Assembly (NCBI GenBank): GCA_006384855.1
Contig: VCJN01002158.1
Span: 17,716 to 81,715 of the forward strand
Origin: Tetraselmis striata
Taxonomy: Eukaryota; Chlorophyta; Chlorodendrophyceae; Chlorodendrales; Chlorodendraceae
Reading direction: 5' to 3'
Length of the DNA stretch: 64,000 nucleotides
In this document: positions 10,201 to 19,411 of the stretch, in pieces
How positions within the stretch are numbered: the first letter of the stretch is position 1
Layout of the letters: each line of letters opens with the position of its first letter
Notes under the pieces: generated by a model
The model's input: the letters and a program-made list of their open reading frames with translations, nothing else
The model's database searches: none
Told to the model about the DNA's origin: nothing
Translations under genes and position numbers: made by a program

Positions 10201-12658
10201 GCGTTCCCCGCCGCCCAGGAAAGAAGAGGTCGCGGGTAGGCGGGTAGACAATCGTCTCGGTGGCGAGGTCCTGCAGCAGCTGGTACCAACGCCGTCCTGG
10301 CCAGTGCGGTGCGATGACCGTGGCGGCCGCGCCCGACTGGCGCAGTTTGTCCGCCAAATCGTCTAACAAACCCCACGGAGGATTGCAATAATTGCGCTCC
10401 CTGCGCCAGAACTCGTCCGGCAAATGGAGCGAATCCACCGCTTCGCAATGCGGGTCGCGCCAGCGGGAATTGTACCGCGGAAGTTGCGTATTTTCCATTG
10501 ACGCAAATCTGTCGACGGTGTGCGGACCCCACAAGCGCTCCAGGTACGCGAATATCCGCGGATTGAGCTGCCAGTCGGAGTCGTCCAGCTCCCTGCTGAG
10601 TCGGTCCGCCCAAACGTTGGCTGCAGACTGGATGTATCGGGGCCTGATGGAGATGTCGTGGATATCCAGGAGGTGCCACAGCTTGCGGAGCTCCTCCATC
10701 ATGACGGGCGACCGAGAGGTAAGGTTGGTCAGCGCTGCCACTACGGCCGTGTTGTCCTCGTGCAGTAAGACGCGCCGTCCTCGGAGCTGGGGCAGGAACG
10801 ATTCGACCGCGTGACGTACCGCGCGAAGCTCCTTCCACGTGATGTGACGCGAGCGGTCGTCCTCGTACCAGAAGCCGCGCGCCTGGTAAGCGCTGTTGTT
10901 GTTGAGCACAGCCCCCCATCCGTACGAGCTGGAGTCCGCGTGCAGATACGCGGTCTCCACAGGCTTGTACATAGAGCGACCGTTGTGCTGCGCAGGTACC
11001 TGGGTCCACCACTCTAGGTCGCGGCGCAGCTGGTTTGTCATCTTGACGCGCCCGCCCCAGCCCTGCCGGGTGGCGAGGACGCAGTGCAGCTCCCGCAAAA
11101 AGAAACGGGCCGGCGTAACTGCCAAGTACAGGAACTGCGCCTTGCCCGCAAAGGACGCCAGCTGCCGAGCTGGGAGCCAGCGCTTGTTGGAGGCTGCGCG
11201 GCCAAGGAGCGAACGGGCGGCCTTGGCTAGAGCGATGAGCTTCTCCTCGGGGGCGCGGAACTCGCCGCGCTTCAGGTCGATGATCAGGCCCAGGTGAGGG
11301 CCGACCTGGGTGGGCTCCCAGACTCCCTTGTTGGGGTTGCGCAGTAGGCCCAGGCGGTCCAGCAAGGTGCTTAACCGGACGCGTAGCTCCAGGGCTGCCT
11401 CGCGGGAGTCCGCGAGGAAAAGGAAGTCGTCCATATAGGGTAGGAGCCGCTCGCCCCGCCAGCGAGTGTTGCGCAGGAAACGGCGAGTAGGCTTGGACGG
11501 GGCCGTGGGAGGCAACGCTGGGTCGCGCTGCTTCAGGGGCGTCCGCAGGTAGTCCGTAAAGGCCGCCGTCAATTTGCAGAAGTAGTACGACGAGCCTGTC
11601 CAACCCATCGGTAGGCAAGCAAGTCGCCACAGCTCTCCTCGGTAGTTCACGGTAAAGAAGTCGCGGTCCTCCTCCCGAATCCCAAGGGCGTAGTAGCCGT
11701 CGGCCAGGTCCATCGACACGAACCAATCTCCTGCGCGCGCCAGGTGCCGCAGGTGCTTGAGCGTTTCGTAGGACATCGTGAACGTCTTGCACCACTTGTT
11801 GAGCTCCCGTAGGTCGATGATGAGGCGCCATTTGTTGGTGCCGGGTTTGGGGACTAGAAACATTCTGGATACCCACTTGTTGCAGTGTCCTCGCTCCCAC
11901 GCGCCAATCGCCTCGAAGCGGGGCAGTTCTGTAGCCATGAAATCCAGTTGTGCCTGAGTGGCGTCGCGCATAGAGACGCCGTGGTTGTAGGGGCGAGGGC
12001 GTCGCCCGTTCTTGAAGCGTATCCGGACCCCTTGGCGGATCCAACTCAAGACTTGTCCGCTCGCGCCGATGCTTTCCCAGTCTCGCCATCTTCTCCGCAC
12101 GCGGTGTCGCATGTAGAGGGAGGTAGGCGTACAGGAGTCGGCGCGGCGGGCCACACCGTCACTTGGTGACCTTTGCCTTGGCCTTGTCGGACGCTGCGGC
12201 TGTCGCTGCGGCCTTCCGTGCCGCAGCGGCTTGCTCGCGTTGCTTGCGCCTCTCGGCGGACTCCATGGGGGCGGGCTTGTCGGGGGTAGCCTTGGCGAAC
12301 GCGGCCGCGGCACGGGCCTTGCCCGCTGCGGAAAGGCTGATCTCGAGGGTCTTGTCGTCGAACGCTCGGCGGAGTTGGTCGAGTTGCCCGGACACGGCGA
12401 TACGCCGTGGGGTGCAGAACTTTGCGTGGGCGAGCTCGGCGAAAACACGGTCCGCCTCTGTAGCCGTTGGTCCATTCTTGGCGAGCTGGAGGTAGCCCAA
12501 CCGGGAACGGGTGGCCTCCTCCGTCGCCAGGTGGGTGCGGTAGCAGGCGCGGAGCTCGGCAAGGGCCGCAGCCTTGTCTGCCGGCGTAGCAGACTCGGTC
12601 GAAAGCGACTCCAGAGCGCAGCGCATCGCCTCGTTGGCGCAGCTACTGAAGAAGGCAT
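10115..12658 (-). CDS. DIRS element ORF2: reverse transcriptase, RNase H and DNA N6-methyltransferase-like domains
   Basis: The RT core begins near 12.0 kb (GVSMRDATQAQLDFMATEL). It holds FLVPKPGTNKWRLIIDLRELN, a catalytic Asp in FVSMDLADGYYALGI, LPMGWTGSSYYF and the active-site box LLPYMDDFLFLA. RNase H follows with AYLHADSSSYGWGAVL, ITWKELRAV, LLHEDNTAVVAAL and NVWADRLSR, so the D-E-D-D set is present. The C-terminal part has VDRFASMENTQLPRYNSRW and NYCNPPWGLLDDL; the NPPW box matches the Dam-like methyltransferase domain known in DIRS elements. The upstream part of the open frame (before about 12.1 kb) is low-complexity Pro/Arg and is probably not translated as such. The frame stops at 10,115, about 2 kb inside the open frame of ORF3. 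Confidence 0.9.
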   Translation of the reverse strand: MPSSVAAPTRRCAALWSRFRPSLLRRQTRLRPLPSSAPATAPTWRRRRPPVPGWATSSSPRMDQRLQRRTVFSPSSPTQSSAPHGVSPCPGNSTNSAERSTTRPSRSAFPQRARPVPRPRSPRLPPTSPPPWSPPRGASNASKPLRHGRPQRQPQRPTRPRQRSPSDGVARRADSCTPTSLYMRHRVRRRWRDWESIGASGQVLSWIRQGVRIRFKNGRRPRPYNHGVSMRDATQAQLDFMATELPRFEAIGAWERGHCNKWVSRMFLVPKPGTNKWRLIIDLRELNKWCKTFTMSYETLKHLRHLARAGDWFVSMDLADGYYALGIREEDRDFFTVNYRGELWRLACLPMGWTGSSYYFCKLTAAFTDYLRTPLKQRDPALPPTAPSKPTRRFLRNTRWRGERLLPYMDDFLFLADSREAALELRVRLSTLLDRLGLLRNPNKGVWEPTQVGPHLGLIIDLKRGEFRAPEEKLIALAKAARSLLGRAASNKRWLPARQLASFAGKAQFLYLAVTPARFFLRELHCVLATRQGWGGRVKMTNQLRRDLEWWTQVPAQHNGRSMYKPVETAYLHADSSSYGWGAVLNNNSAYQARGFWYEDDRSRHITWKELRAVRHAVESFLPQLRGRRVLLHEDNTAVVAALTNLTSRSPVMMEELRKLWHLLDIHDISIRPRYIQSAANVWADRLSRELDDSDWQLNPRIFAYLERLWGPHTVDRFASMENTQLPRYNSRWRDPHCEAVDSLHLPDEFWRRERNYCNPPWGLLDDLADKLRQSGAAATVIAPHWPGRRWYQLLQDLATETIVYPPTRDLFFPGRRGTRAGVGLPGWSVVAFRLPRRHGCTSAGGR

Positions 12659-13214
12659 AGCAGCCTAGGTGCAGGTATTCGTCGTACGCTGCCTGACTCC
12701 GCTTATCCGCGAGGGCGCGGGCGGTGTCGTCGGTCAGGGTCCACAAGCGGGGCTCGTCGACGTCGCGCGGGGGGCGCTCCAGACCGGGGGGGATGACTCG
12801 GCCGTAGTAGGCAAAGTCGACGTACTCGAGCTCGTTGTCGGGTGCGTCTAGCTCAGCAGGAAGGGGCTCTCGCGCTCCTTGCTCACCACCCTCGGGCGCA
12901 GGCGTGCCCGCGGGGTTGGCTGGCTGGGTACCTTCGGGAGGAAGCGGGTTAGTGGGGGGGGCGAGTCGAGCGAGCAAGGCAGCCGTAGCAGCCTCAAACT
13001 GCCCGGCCAGCCGCTTCTCCAGGGCTTCCGCTTGGGCCGTCAGGCGTTTCTCCAATTCCGCGACAGATGCCGCCGTGGCGCCGCCCGGGGCGTCGTCCGC
13101 TAAGGCGTCTTCCGGTACAGGGCGAGGGGGCATCCTGCTGTCGCGGGGTGGGGAAGGTGTAGCGTCTCGGGAGGCAGAGGCTCGGGTCCGAGTCGGCATA
13201 GAGTAAGCTGACAC
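12159..13214 (-). CDS. DIRS element ORF1, gag-like protein
   Basis: A 351-residue frame starts MSAYSMPTRTRASASRD and ends KAKAKVTK. It has a low-complexity Pro/Ala/Glu-rich N-terminal third, a predicted helical stretch rich in Glu/Lys/Leu (VAELEKRLTAQAEALEKRL, about residues 50-70), a middle globular-looking part with ELEYVDFAYYGRVIPPGLE, and a basic Ala/Lys-rich tail. No zinc knuckle is seen. Its position as first ORF of a DIRS element makes a nucleocapsid-like role likely by family rule; sequence alone does not prove it. It overlaps the RT frame by about 500 nt at its 3' end. Confidence 0.75.
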   Translation of the reverse strand: MSAYSMPTRTRASASRDATPSPPRDSRMPPRPVPEDALADDAPGGATAASVAELEKRLTAQAEALEKRLAGQFEAATAALLARLAPPTNPLPPEGTQPANPAGTPAPEGGEQGAREPLPAELDAPDNELEYVDFAYYGRVIPPGLERPPRDVDEPRLWTLTDDTARALADKRSQAAYDEYLHLGCYAFFSSCANEAMRCALESLSTESATPADKAAALAELRACYRTHLATEEATRSRLGYLQLAKNGPTATEADRVFAELAHAKFCTPRRIAVSGQLDQLRRAFDDKTLEISLSAAGKARAAAAFAKATPDKPAPMESAERRKQREQAAAARKAAATAAASDKAKAKVTK

Positions 13215-13243
13215 TCTGCTCGACTGCTAGAGTCGAGACTGCT

Positions 13244-13421
13244 TGCGCGAGCCGGTTGAGGCGAGCGCAAAGCAGAGAGTGCCTGTGCCCGAGGGTGGAT
13301 CCCTCAGGTCGTAGTGCTGGTGCGGGCCGGCAGGCCTTAGTCCGTGCGCCGACCTCGGGGGTCGTGCGCAGTACAACATAGCTAATGTACTGTAAACCTC
13401 TAGATGACTACATCTGACCAT
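13244..13421 (-). repeat. DIRS element split direct repeat A1
   Basis: This 178-bp segment is identical to 8634-8811. It forms the 5' outer terminus of the element and ends next to the repeat flank that begins ATAATTACATGAGC at 13,422. Confidence 0.9.
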
Positions 13422-14544
13422 ATAATTACATGAGCTAGCAGCAGAATATATTTGCTGTAAAAAGATGCTGTAAAAAGGGGTCGCCGCGGTGCGGGGGCAG
13501 TCCGCCGACCCGGGGCCCGGCGTCCGTCGACGGACGGGCGACGGTCGAACGACGGCGTCCGCCGTCCGGTGCCGGCACAGGCGGCGGGCGTGGCGATTCG
13601 CGCCGTGCCCGCCCCGTAGACCTGACGACCGGCCCGACCTGCGCGGCCTTGTGTGGGATGCGGGCCGCCTGTAGGCGGCTTGTACTGTATTGCTGATCTT
13701 GTAGTGCTGTTTTTTTTTTGGGGGTAATACAACTTTTAGCGGTGGGTTGGGTACCGGCCTTTTTGTAATGCACACCAGTAGTCACCGACCCGCTTTTACG
13801 CGGCTTGCAGATTTAATCTGTTTTACAAAATAACACAGTAATTTTGAAAAAGAATAAATTACTGGCAAATCTAACGCTAAAAGCATTATTACCCGGAAAC
13901 AACAGTATTATTACAAGATCAACACTGCAAGCCGGCTGAAAGCGGCCCGCATTCCGCACCACGCTCAACCCAAGAGGTAGGGGCACCTCCACAGATCCCC
14001 GGCGCGAAGCGCCGCTTAGTGATATATAAAATGAAAATAATAAAGATTGCAGCACTGCGCTGCTGCTGATGTTGCTCTGTCGCTACCAGCAGTAGCGACC
14101 GACTACTACCGGGTACGAGGCATCAGCAGCAGCGCGCGAGTAGACGCGGGCGGCGGCGGTAGCAGGACTACGACGTGCGCGAAGGATTTTATATATGGTC
14201 ATATTGGTAATTTAGAGGTTTGATTACACCAGGCTATTCTGTTACCGGTACTGGTAACGTTAAGATTCTATACAGTAGTTTGAATGCTATCGACCAGTAC
14301 CTGTACTCGCGCAGTACGCGTACCGCTTGGACTTCCCGATGTCCAGCGGCGCTAGCGACAGCATGCGACAGCCCTGCTACATGACGCACCCGCAGCACGA
14401 GGGGAGTCCACCTTCTGCCTTTGCGCCAGCTCACCAGCTAGCGCAACGGCGTCGCACCTCTCGAAGGTGTGCAAGGTGTGAATATCTCTACGAGTGGACG
14501 GTCTCGACGACTAGTCTTCAACCACGACACTTGCGCACGCTACG

Positions 14545-15536
14545 ATGGCAGGCGGCAAGAAGGCGGCAGACTCTACGAAGGCAACGCCAGCCGACCGTTT
14601 GGCCGAAACGCCCGCGGAGCCGACAGAGACGACACGGGACACGACAACGCATGCGTTACTGCAAGCGCTGGCGTTGAAGGTGGACGCTTTATCGACCTGC
14701 TTGGACGAACATGACAACAACAAGCACAAGGAGCAGCGCGACATTCCCTCGAACGACGACGAAGTCGGCGAGGGTGGCAAGGAGCCGGAGCACGACGCCC
14801 GGACAGCCGCTCCTACGGGGGGCGCGCGCGACGCCGCGGCCGTGTTCATCGACCCTCGGGATTGGGAAGACCTCTTGCCCCGGGCGTACGAAACTGCCCC
14901 CCCCCCCCCCCCCCCCCCCCCCGGGTCGACTATTTATTATACTATTTATAGCGACTATTTCTTGTCAGCGTCGGACCTGGCGCTGGCGGGGGGGGGGGGG
15001 GGGGGGGGGGGGCTTGCGATTACATGATCGACTTCTCGTGCGTGTCCTCCACGACCCCCACTTGGAGCAACGACCCCCGCTGGTGCATCCCGGGAATCGC
15101 GGCGACCGAGGCGGAGCATGCTAAATTGGCAGCGGACCGGGCGTCTTCCGCCCCAGTGCAAAGTGTTCACCGGTACTACCCTTTTGTGGTTGAGGACCGC
15201 GGCCGTCTCGGGAAGTCCGCTTTGACGGTGGTCTACATCTTCGCGGTGTTGTTGGCCGTGCGCAACTTCCCTGGCGGTCCTTCCGCCCCGACCTCTTGCT
15301 TTCTTCGTGGTCAATCCGTTCAGGCACTTCGAAGCTTTGTCGCCAGCCAACCTGCTGAGTTCCGCCGTCACATGTCGCGCACACGGCGGGGGCTGTTGCA
15401 GCGGGCCTCGGCTTGCGTGCATGGTACCCTGGGCAGCATTCTCTCTGCCGGTGTGCAGATGGCCAAGTTTGATGTGTGTGCTCGTGCCCACTCTACGTCT
15501 TCTCATGTTACTGCTTCCCCCCCGCAGTCGTTGTAG
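14545..15536 (+). CDS. Gag-like ORFs of an unidentified retroelement (split by C and G runs)
   Basis: The first frame (14,545-15,027) starts MAGGKKAADSTKATPADRL. It has a helical, heptad-like stretch HALLQALALKVDALSTCLDEHD, an acidic segment and VFIDPRDWEDLLPRAYE. A 26-nt C run (14,897-14,922) and a 25-nt G run (14,988-15,012) follow. A second frame (15,024-15,536) holds CIPGIAATEAEHAKLAADRA, RYYPFVVEDRGRLGKSALTVVY and SVQALRSFVASQPAEFRRHMSR. The short helix followed by an alpha-rich domain is what one expects of gag proteins, but I recognise no family. The part between the two runs may be an intron. No RT follows downstream, so the element is incomplete or non-autonomous. Confidence 0.35.
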
Positions 15537-15540
15537 AGGA

Positions 15541-15650
15541 CCTTTCTGATTGCCTTTTATTTTGGTGATTTCCGATATCGCCTTCTGCTGCTAGCTCATG
15601 TAATTATTATTTATTGTCGGCGCACGACGTAGTTGCTATTTACAGTGGTG
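15541..15650. repeat. Interspersed block containing the uninterrupted solo-LTR target
   Basis: GGTGATTTCCGATATCGCCT followed by TCTGCTGCTAGCTCATG (15,564-15,601) is shared with 18,467-18,487 plus 18,692 onward (where a solo LTR splits it) and with 28,386-28,412. Its inverse, ATAATTACATGAGCTAGCAG, abuts the right end of the DIRS element at 13,422. Confidence 0.6.
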
Positions 15651-15651
15651 A

Positions 15652-15840
15652 GTAAAACTAAAAGTAAAGTTTGCCCCGGGACATCGGCCGAGGCCGCCCC
15701 ATCACTTGACGCTCCTGCGCCAACTCCAGTCGTAGGTCTGGCATAGCCCATCGGCTACACCATTGCCCCATTCGAACGCCGAAGGGCTAGCGAAGGGCTC
15801 GCTAAATCACCAACCGGGTTAACCGCCAGGACACGTCGGG
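15652..15840 (-). repeat. SINE fragment, copy 1 (no tRNA-like head)
   Basis: Matches the body of the SINEs at 26,713-26,936 and 27,981-28,236: the tail-proximal block with CCCCGGGACATCGGCCGA and the block TCGTAGGTCTGGCATAGCCC are shared, in the same orientation. The tRNA-like head with the B box is absent, so the copy is 5'-truncated in its own orientation. Confidence 0.7.
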
Positions 15841-16574
15841 ACGATGTTGCCAGTAATGCGTGGTACCACCATGATTGCTATGCTACTTGTAGTAGTCGTT
15901 ATTCAGCGAAGCGTCGATTTTTCGGCGGTAGTGAGCTTTTTGCCGTACAGGTACCTGTACATGTATAGTGCAGCGGAACGATAATCGGGCCTATAGGTGC
16001 ATGACCAATGCGCTTATCTACTGGCATGTATTACTAAGTACTATAACCCACCCACCCGCCCGCCCGCCCGCCCATCCATCACCCACGGTCCTTAATTACA
16101 CAGCCGTCCGATTACGATCTATCTCACGGTTGGGAGGCTATGACTATTATTGGTACTCGCTACTCGCTGTTGGTAATGGGAAACAACTCTGGTACTTCAA
16201 AGCGCTGGCAATGCAAACGCTCGTTGCTGGTACTTCAAAGCGCTGGCAATGCAATTGATAGAACTGTAGGCCAGTGATACAGAACCCGTTCTTTTGAGGA
16301 GTTCCAACTCCCACATGCACAAACATCCAAATAGGGCGGAATGATACATGAATAGGCACTATCTTATCCCATCTAAATACAGTAGACATATGGGCAGCCA
16401 GGCTCGTTCAGTGTGTATTTGGGGATTACCTGAGCATTATGTAACGATCCTGGTACTCTTTGCATATATATTTTCAAATAGATCGAAATGTATCCATAAT
16501 AGACTCGGTAATAATTCCGCGCAGGCCTAAATAGCTGCCGCGCTTACATGCGCTGACTACTACTACCTGTACCG
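15841..16574. other. No gene seen
   Basis: Mixed unique sequence. A short tetranucleotide run (CCAC/CCGC type) lies near 16,050-16,075 and a 30-bp tandem duplication (GGTACTTCAAAGCGCTGGCA) near 16,191-16,252. No open frame has recognisable content. Confidence 0.45.
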
Positions 16575-16765
16575 GTACGGGTACTGGGTGTCCGGCAGCC
16601 GCCTGTCGTCGGGCCGGTCGTCGCCGTTCATCAGGTCTACGGGGCGGGCGTGGCGCGGTCCCGCCGCGTTGACCGAACCCGGACGCCGGACGCCAGGCGA
16701 CCGTCGCCCGTCCGCCTCGCCGCCCGTCGGTCGACGGACACCGGGCCCCGGGTTGGCGTATCGGC
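16575..16765 (-). repeat. Inverted fragment of the 1-kb repeat GC-rich core
   Basis: The plus strand here (GGTCTACGGGGCGGGCGTGG...) is the diverged reverse complement of 13,500-13,670 and 27,570-27,710. Only the GC-rich core is present, with many substitutions, so this is an old fragment. Confidence 0.5.
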
Positions 16766-16995
16766 GGAAGTGGGGCTGTACAATTGTAGCGACTACTACG
16801 ATTGATCCTTGCGGCTCTCTGGATTCCACACACATGCAACGGGTATGCTTGCATAGTGTTGATTATGATCTTCTAGAACAGGAATCCTTACTGCTCGTAC
16901 ATATACTACACATCATTTTGCGTGGCGGGGTTTGTTTTCGGACTTTTTTTAATTCACACTAGCATGACAGAAAGTTGTATCAATACATCAGATGG

Positions 16996-17203
16996 TGTGA
17001 GGAAAGGTGCGCGTGGTGGAGAAGGTGAGTGCTATTCCGGTGAGTGATGGTGGAGTATGATATGGTTACAGACCAGGAGGCGCCAAGCCTAATATATGCG
17101 GCCGACATGGCGCGGGAGCAGCCCGTTATCTCACGGGCGCGCGCTACGCGCCTAATGTGCTATGATGATTGGGGCTAGTGAGGGTATAGGATATATCTTC
17201 ACT
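16996..17203 (-). repeat. Degenerate solo LTR (minus orientation)
   Basis: Read on the minus strand it runs from TG(A)GAAGATATATCC near 17,203 to CCTTTCCTCACA at 16,996. It shares with the LTR at 18,488-18,691 the segments CCTATACCCT, GCGCGTAGCGCGCGCCCGTG and the CATGTCGGCC region. The last base pair of the left terminus is mutated (CTTCACT for CTTCACA). No matching flanking duplication is seen (GATGG versus ATACC), which fits an older copy. Confidence 0.6.
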
Positions 17204-17462
17204 ATACCTGTCGGAGGTATGATTCCGGATCTTATTAAATGGTATTCTACCGGTATCCTACCGAGAGCTTTTGTGGGCTTGAGAGCACCCTCCCGGGAGG
17301 AAACCCCGCCCAGCACCCACGTCGCATTGAAACGCCTGGAGGGCCCCTCCGGCTGGTCTTGAGGGCATGAGCAAACCCCGCGGCGACAAACACGTGTAGT
17401 TTGCACAATACAATAACATGCAGTACGCGTTATGGCGCGTTACAGCCTACTAGGAGTCTGGG

Positions 17463-17535
17463 TGTAAGGATATGTACCACACAAATCCCCATGTGGGTAC
17501 CCAGTGCCTGGTGCGTTTTGCGCGGTATCCTTACT
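17463..17535 (+). repeat. TRIM left LTR (73 bp)
   Basis: TGTAAGG...ATCCTTACT; the terminal A of the usual TG...CA end has become T. Preceded by CTGGG. Confidence 0.85.
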
Positions 17536-17717
17536 GTTGGTGCTTCTACGCACGCATTGGATCCGGGTTCGATCACGCCGAGAAACATGTAATATAATAT
17601 GATTTCCCGCAATGTTGGACGACCCGGCCAATTCGGATCGCCACCGAATCCAAGCCGAAACGTTGCTGGAGGAGGCCCTCCATCCTATGGGGGGGGGGGG
17701 GGGGGGGGGGGGGGGAG

Positions 17718-17790
17718 TGTAAGGATATGTACCACACAAATCCCCATGTGGGTACCCAGTGCATGGTCCGTTTTGCGCGGTATGCTTACA
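17718..17790 (+). repeat. TRIM right LTR (73 bp)
   Basis: TGTAAGG...ATGCTTACA with inverted TGTAAG/CTTACA ends. Preceded by a G-run polypurine tract and followed by the CTGGG duplication. Confidence 0.85.
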
Positions 17791-18487
17791 CTGGGAGTCT
17801 GCTGCTACAGTGTACGGCACGGTACTCGCCTCCGCGCCTACGGGTACTCGGACTACGGGCGTACGGTAGTTATTATATAAATGATAATATATCTGGTTGC
17901 CCAATATTAACGAATTAACGAGCGGCTGATGTTGAGCAAGCTACCCGGGTAGCGCGCGTCGCGGCGTCGCGTGGCGGTGACGCTTCGTCGCTGGTACGGG
18001 CGCGGCGGTGCGGCATGCCACGACATTGCCGGTGCGATAGGGTGTGAGCTTTCACTATCGCGTTTCGCGCCATCCGATATGCTGGCCAGCTCCGCCGTGA
18101 CAGCGGCCCATTATTTCGTATGTATGACTTTAAAAAAAGAATCTTGGGTGATTTGTAAACACGCCTTTGCTGTTTTGGCATCACACATTTGTGCTTTGTT
18201 CAGCAGGCGTCGTCTTACTGGACACGACGAGCGCACCGCGGTACCATGTGAAGGCGACTAGGCGAATACTGGTACCTTGGTACAGCGCAGGGTCTATCGA
18301 GCGCGCTGCTGCTCAGCGTGCTGCGCGCACCTCTTGATGTCTCCTTCAAGAGGATATACAGTCCCACGCCGCCATTTCAGTACTTTATAGCACTTAATAA
18401 GATCTCGGGAGGATACACGGTTGGAATAAGAGGATACCGGAATGCTACCGAGCCCCCTTTCCTTTGGTGATTTCCGATATCGCCTTC

Positions 18488-18691
18488 TGTGAGGATATAT
18501 CCTATACCCTAATCATCATAGCACACTAGCATGTGCGCGTAGCGCGCGCCCGTGATCACGGGCTGCGCCCGCGCCCTGTCGGCCACCTCGCGTCGCCTGA
18601 TATATCAGGCACGGCGCGTGTCGGCCTGTAATAGATCATACTAGACCACCACCATCGCGGAATAGCCACCACCAGCGCACATTCCCTCACA
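18488..18691 (+). repeat. Solo LTR with 5-bp target duplication
   Basis: 204 bp running from TGTGAGGATATATCC to ATTCCCTCACA, with inverted TGTGAGG/CCTCACA ends. It is flanked by CCTTC on both sides (18,483-18,487 and 18,692-18,696). The uninterrupted target, CGATATCGCCTTCTGCTGCT, is present at 15,573-15,592 and 28,386-28,405, which proves the insertion. Shared blocks (GCGCGTAGCGCGCGC, CCCTGTCGGCC, CTGATATATCAG, CTGTAAT) relate it to the LTRs of the gypsy element at 46,229-47,358. Confidence 0.9.
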
Positions 18692-18696
18692 CCTTC

Positions 18697-19136
18697 TGCT
18701 GCTAGCACTGTGAGATTCAGATGTGACATACAGGTGACGAAGCACTACTACTAGCGACTATTATTTATCCGTGAAGGCTGCTGCTGGTGGCGGCACGTCC
18801 ATCCAGTTACGTGCGAGTACATCCGGCGTTATTGCCGGCGGGCGATAAATCCTTTTTGTCATCATTCTGGTAGTCGTACCAGCCCGGTGAAGCGTACATG
18901 GCACTGACGTACAAGGTACAAGGTTGTCCGTGTAGTACCGGGTAGTACGCGATATATTTATTACGCCGGTACCGGGTATCTAGTACGAACCCTAGTCGTC
19001 CTGTGGATAACTACGACTATTAGTACATGGGAGCGTAAATCGCAGCCGTACGTGTTGGTAACACTGGGGAATTTTGTGTACATTATAGCTAGTACTGCTG
19101 AACGGGCCTGCCAGCCGTCCGATCAAAGGTCATCAG
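18697..19136. other. No gene seen
   Basis: Mixed sequence with short palindromic GGTACC-type motifs (for example near 18,935-18,980). No coding or repeat structure is recognised. Confidence 0.4.
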
Positions 19137-19411
19137 ATGGGCGGTTTGGCTGCCATGTTTTGCCAAAGAGTGCTCACGTTACATAAATATTCGCGAGGGG
19201 GAGGGCGGGGGCAGGCAGCGGTTTGCCGAAGAATGATTGAATTACAATATTCGCGACAGCTGCCATCGGGGAATGTGGCCCGGGGGGGGGGGGGGGGGGG
19301 GGGGGGTGCGGGGGCGGGGGGACCACGCCCGCCCCGCCCCCCCCCCGCCCCCCCTCGCCGCCAGCCGCTCCCGCCTGGGGGGGGGGGGGGGGGGGGTAAA
19401 GGGGGCGGGGG

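Larger units (their letters stand above)
8512..13421 (-). mobile_element. DIRS/PAT-like tyrosine-recombinase retrotransposon, apparently complete
   Basis: The element reads on the minus strand. It has three overlapping reading frames: gag-like, then RT-RNase H-methyltransferase-like, then tyrosine recombinase. Its ends are split direct repeats. In element orientation: A1 (13,421-13,244), body, B1 (8836-8810), A2 (8811-8634), a 95-bp spacer, B2 (8538-8512). The A repeats are 178 bp and identical by eye; the B repeats are 27 bp and identical. This A1-body-B1-A2-B2 order is the classic PAT/Ngaro arrangement; it is not the inverted-repeat layout of DIRS1 itself. No target-site duplication is expected for this class and none is seen. 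Identical repeats and intact catalytic motifs argue for a recent insertion. Confidence 0.9.
8075..14022 (+). repeat. About 1-kb interspersed repeat, copy A (interrupted by the DIRS element)
   Basis: Segments 8075-8511 and 13,422-14,022 together match 26,941-27,970 plus 28,240-28,334 (copy B) closely. The left segment starts CCCCTACCTCTTGGGTTGAG at 8075. The exact inverse complement sits at 13,962-13,983 near the right end, a 22-bp inverted pair, so this may be a non-autonomous TIR element, though homology between copies runs about 40 bp past the right inverted repeat. It contains a GC-rich core (13,480-13,680) that also occurs inverted at about 16,580-16,765. The DIRS insertion is flanked by a duplicated 50-60 bp block (8441-8490 and 13,463-13,515), which suggests a local tandem duplication at the site. 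Confidence 0.6.
17463..17790 (+). mobile_element. TRIM: complete miniature LTR retrotransposon with 5-bp target duplication
   Basis: Two 73-bp direct repeats (17,463-17,535 and 17,718-17,790) begin TGTAAGGATATGTACC and end (C/G)CTTAC(T/A). They differ at four positions. The internal part is 182 bp. A primer-binding-site-like sequence, TGGTGCTTCTACGC, starts two bases after the left LTR (17,538). A 27-nt G run plus GAG lies directly before the right LTR, where a polypurine tract belongs. The flanks are CTGGG on both sides (17,458-17,462 and 17,791-17,795), a perfect 5-bp target-site duplication. There is no coding capacity. The same primer-site sequence follows the left LTR of the gypsy element at 46,229, so that family may have mobilised it. 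Confidence 0.88.

Noticed and set aside
10200..12089. Upstream two thirds of the 1,073-codon recombinase frame as real protein
   Set aside because: It overlaps the RT domain in another frame, is low-complexity Pro/Arg/Ala and shows no domain; only the C-terminal 400 residues are supported.
16996..17203. Target-site duplication around the minus-strand solo LTR
   Set aside because: The flanking pentamers GATGG and ATACC do not match.
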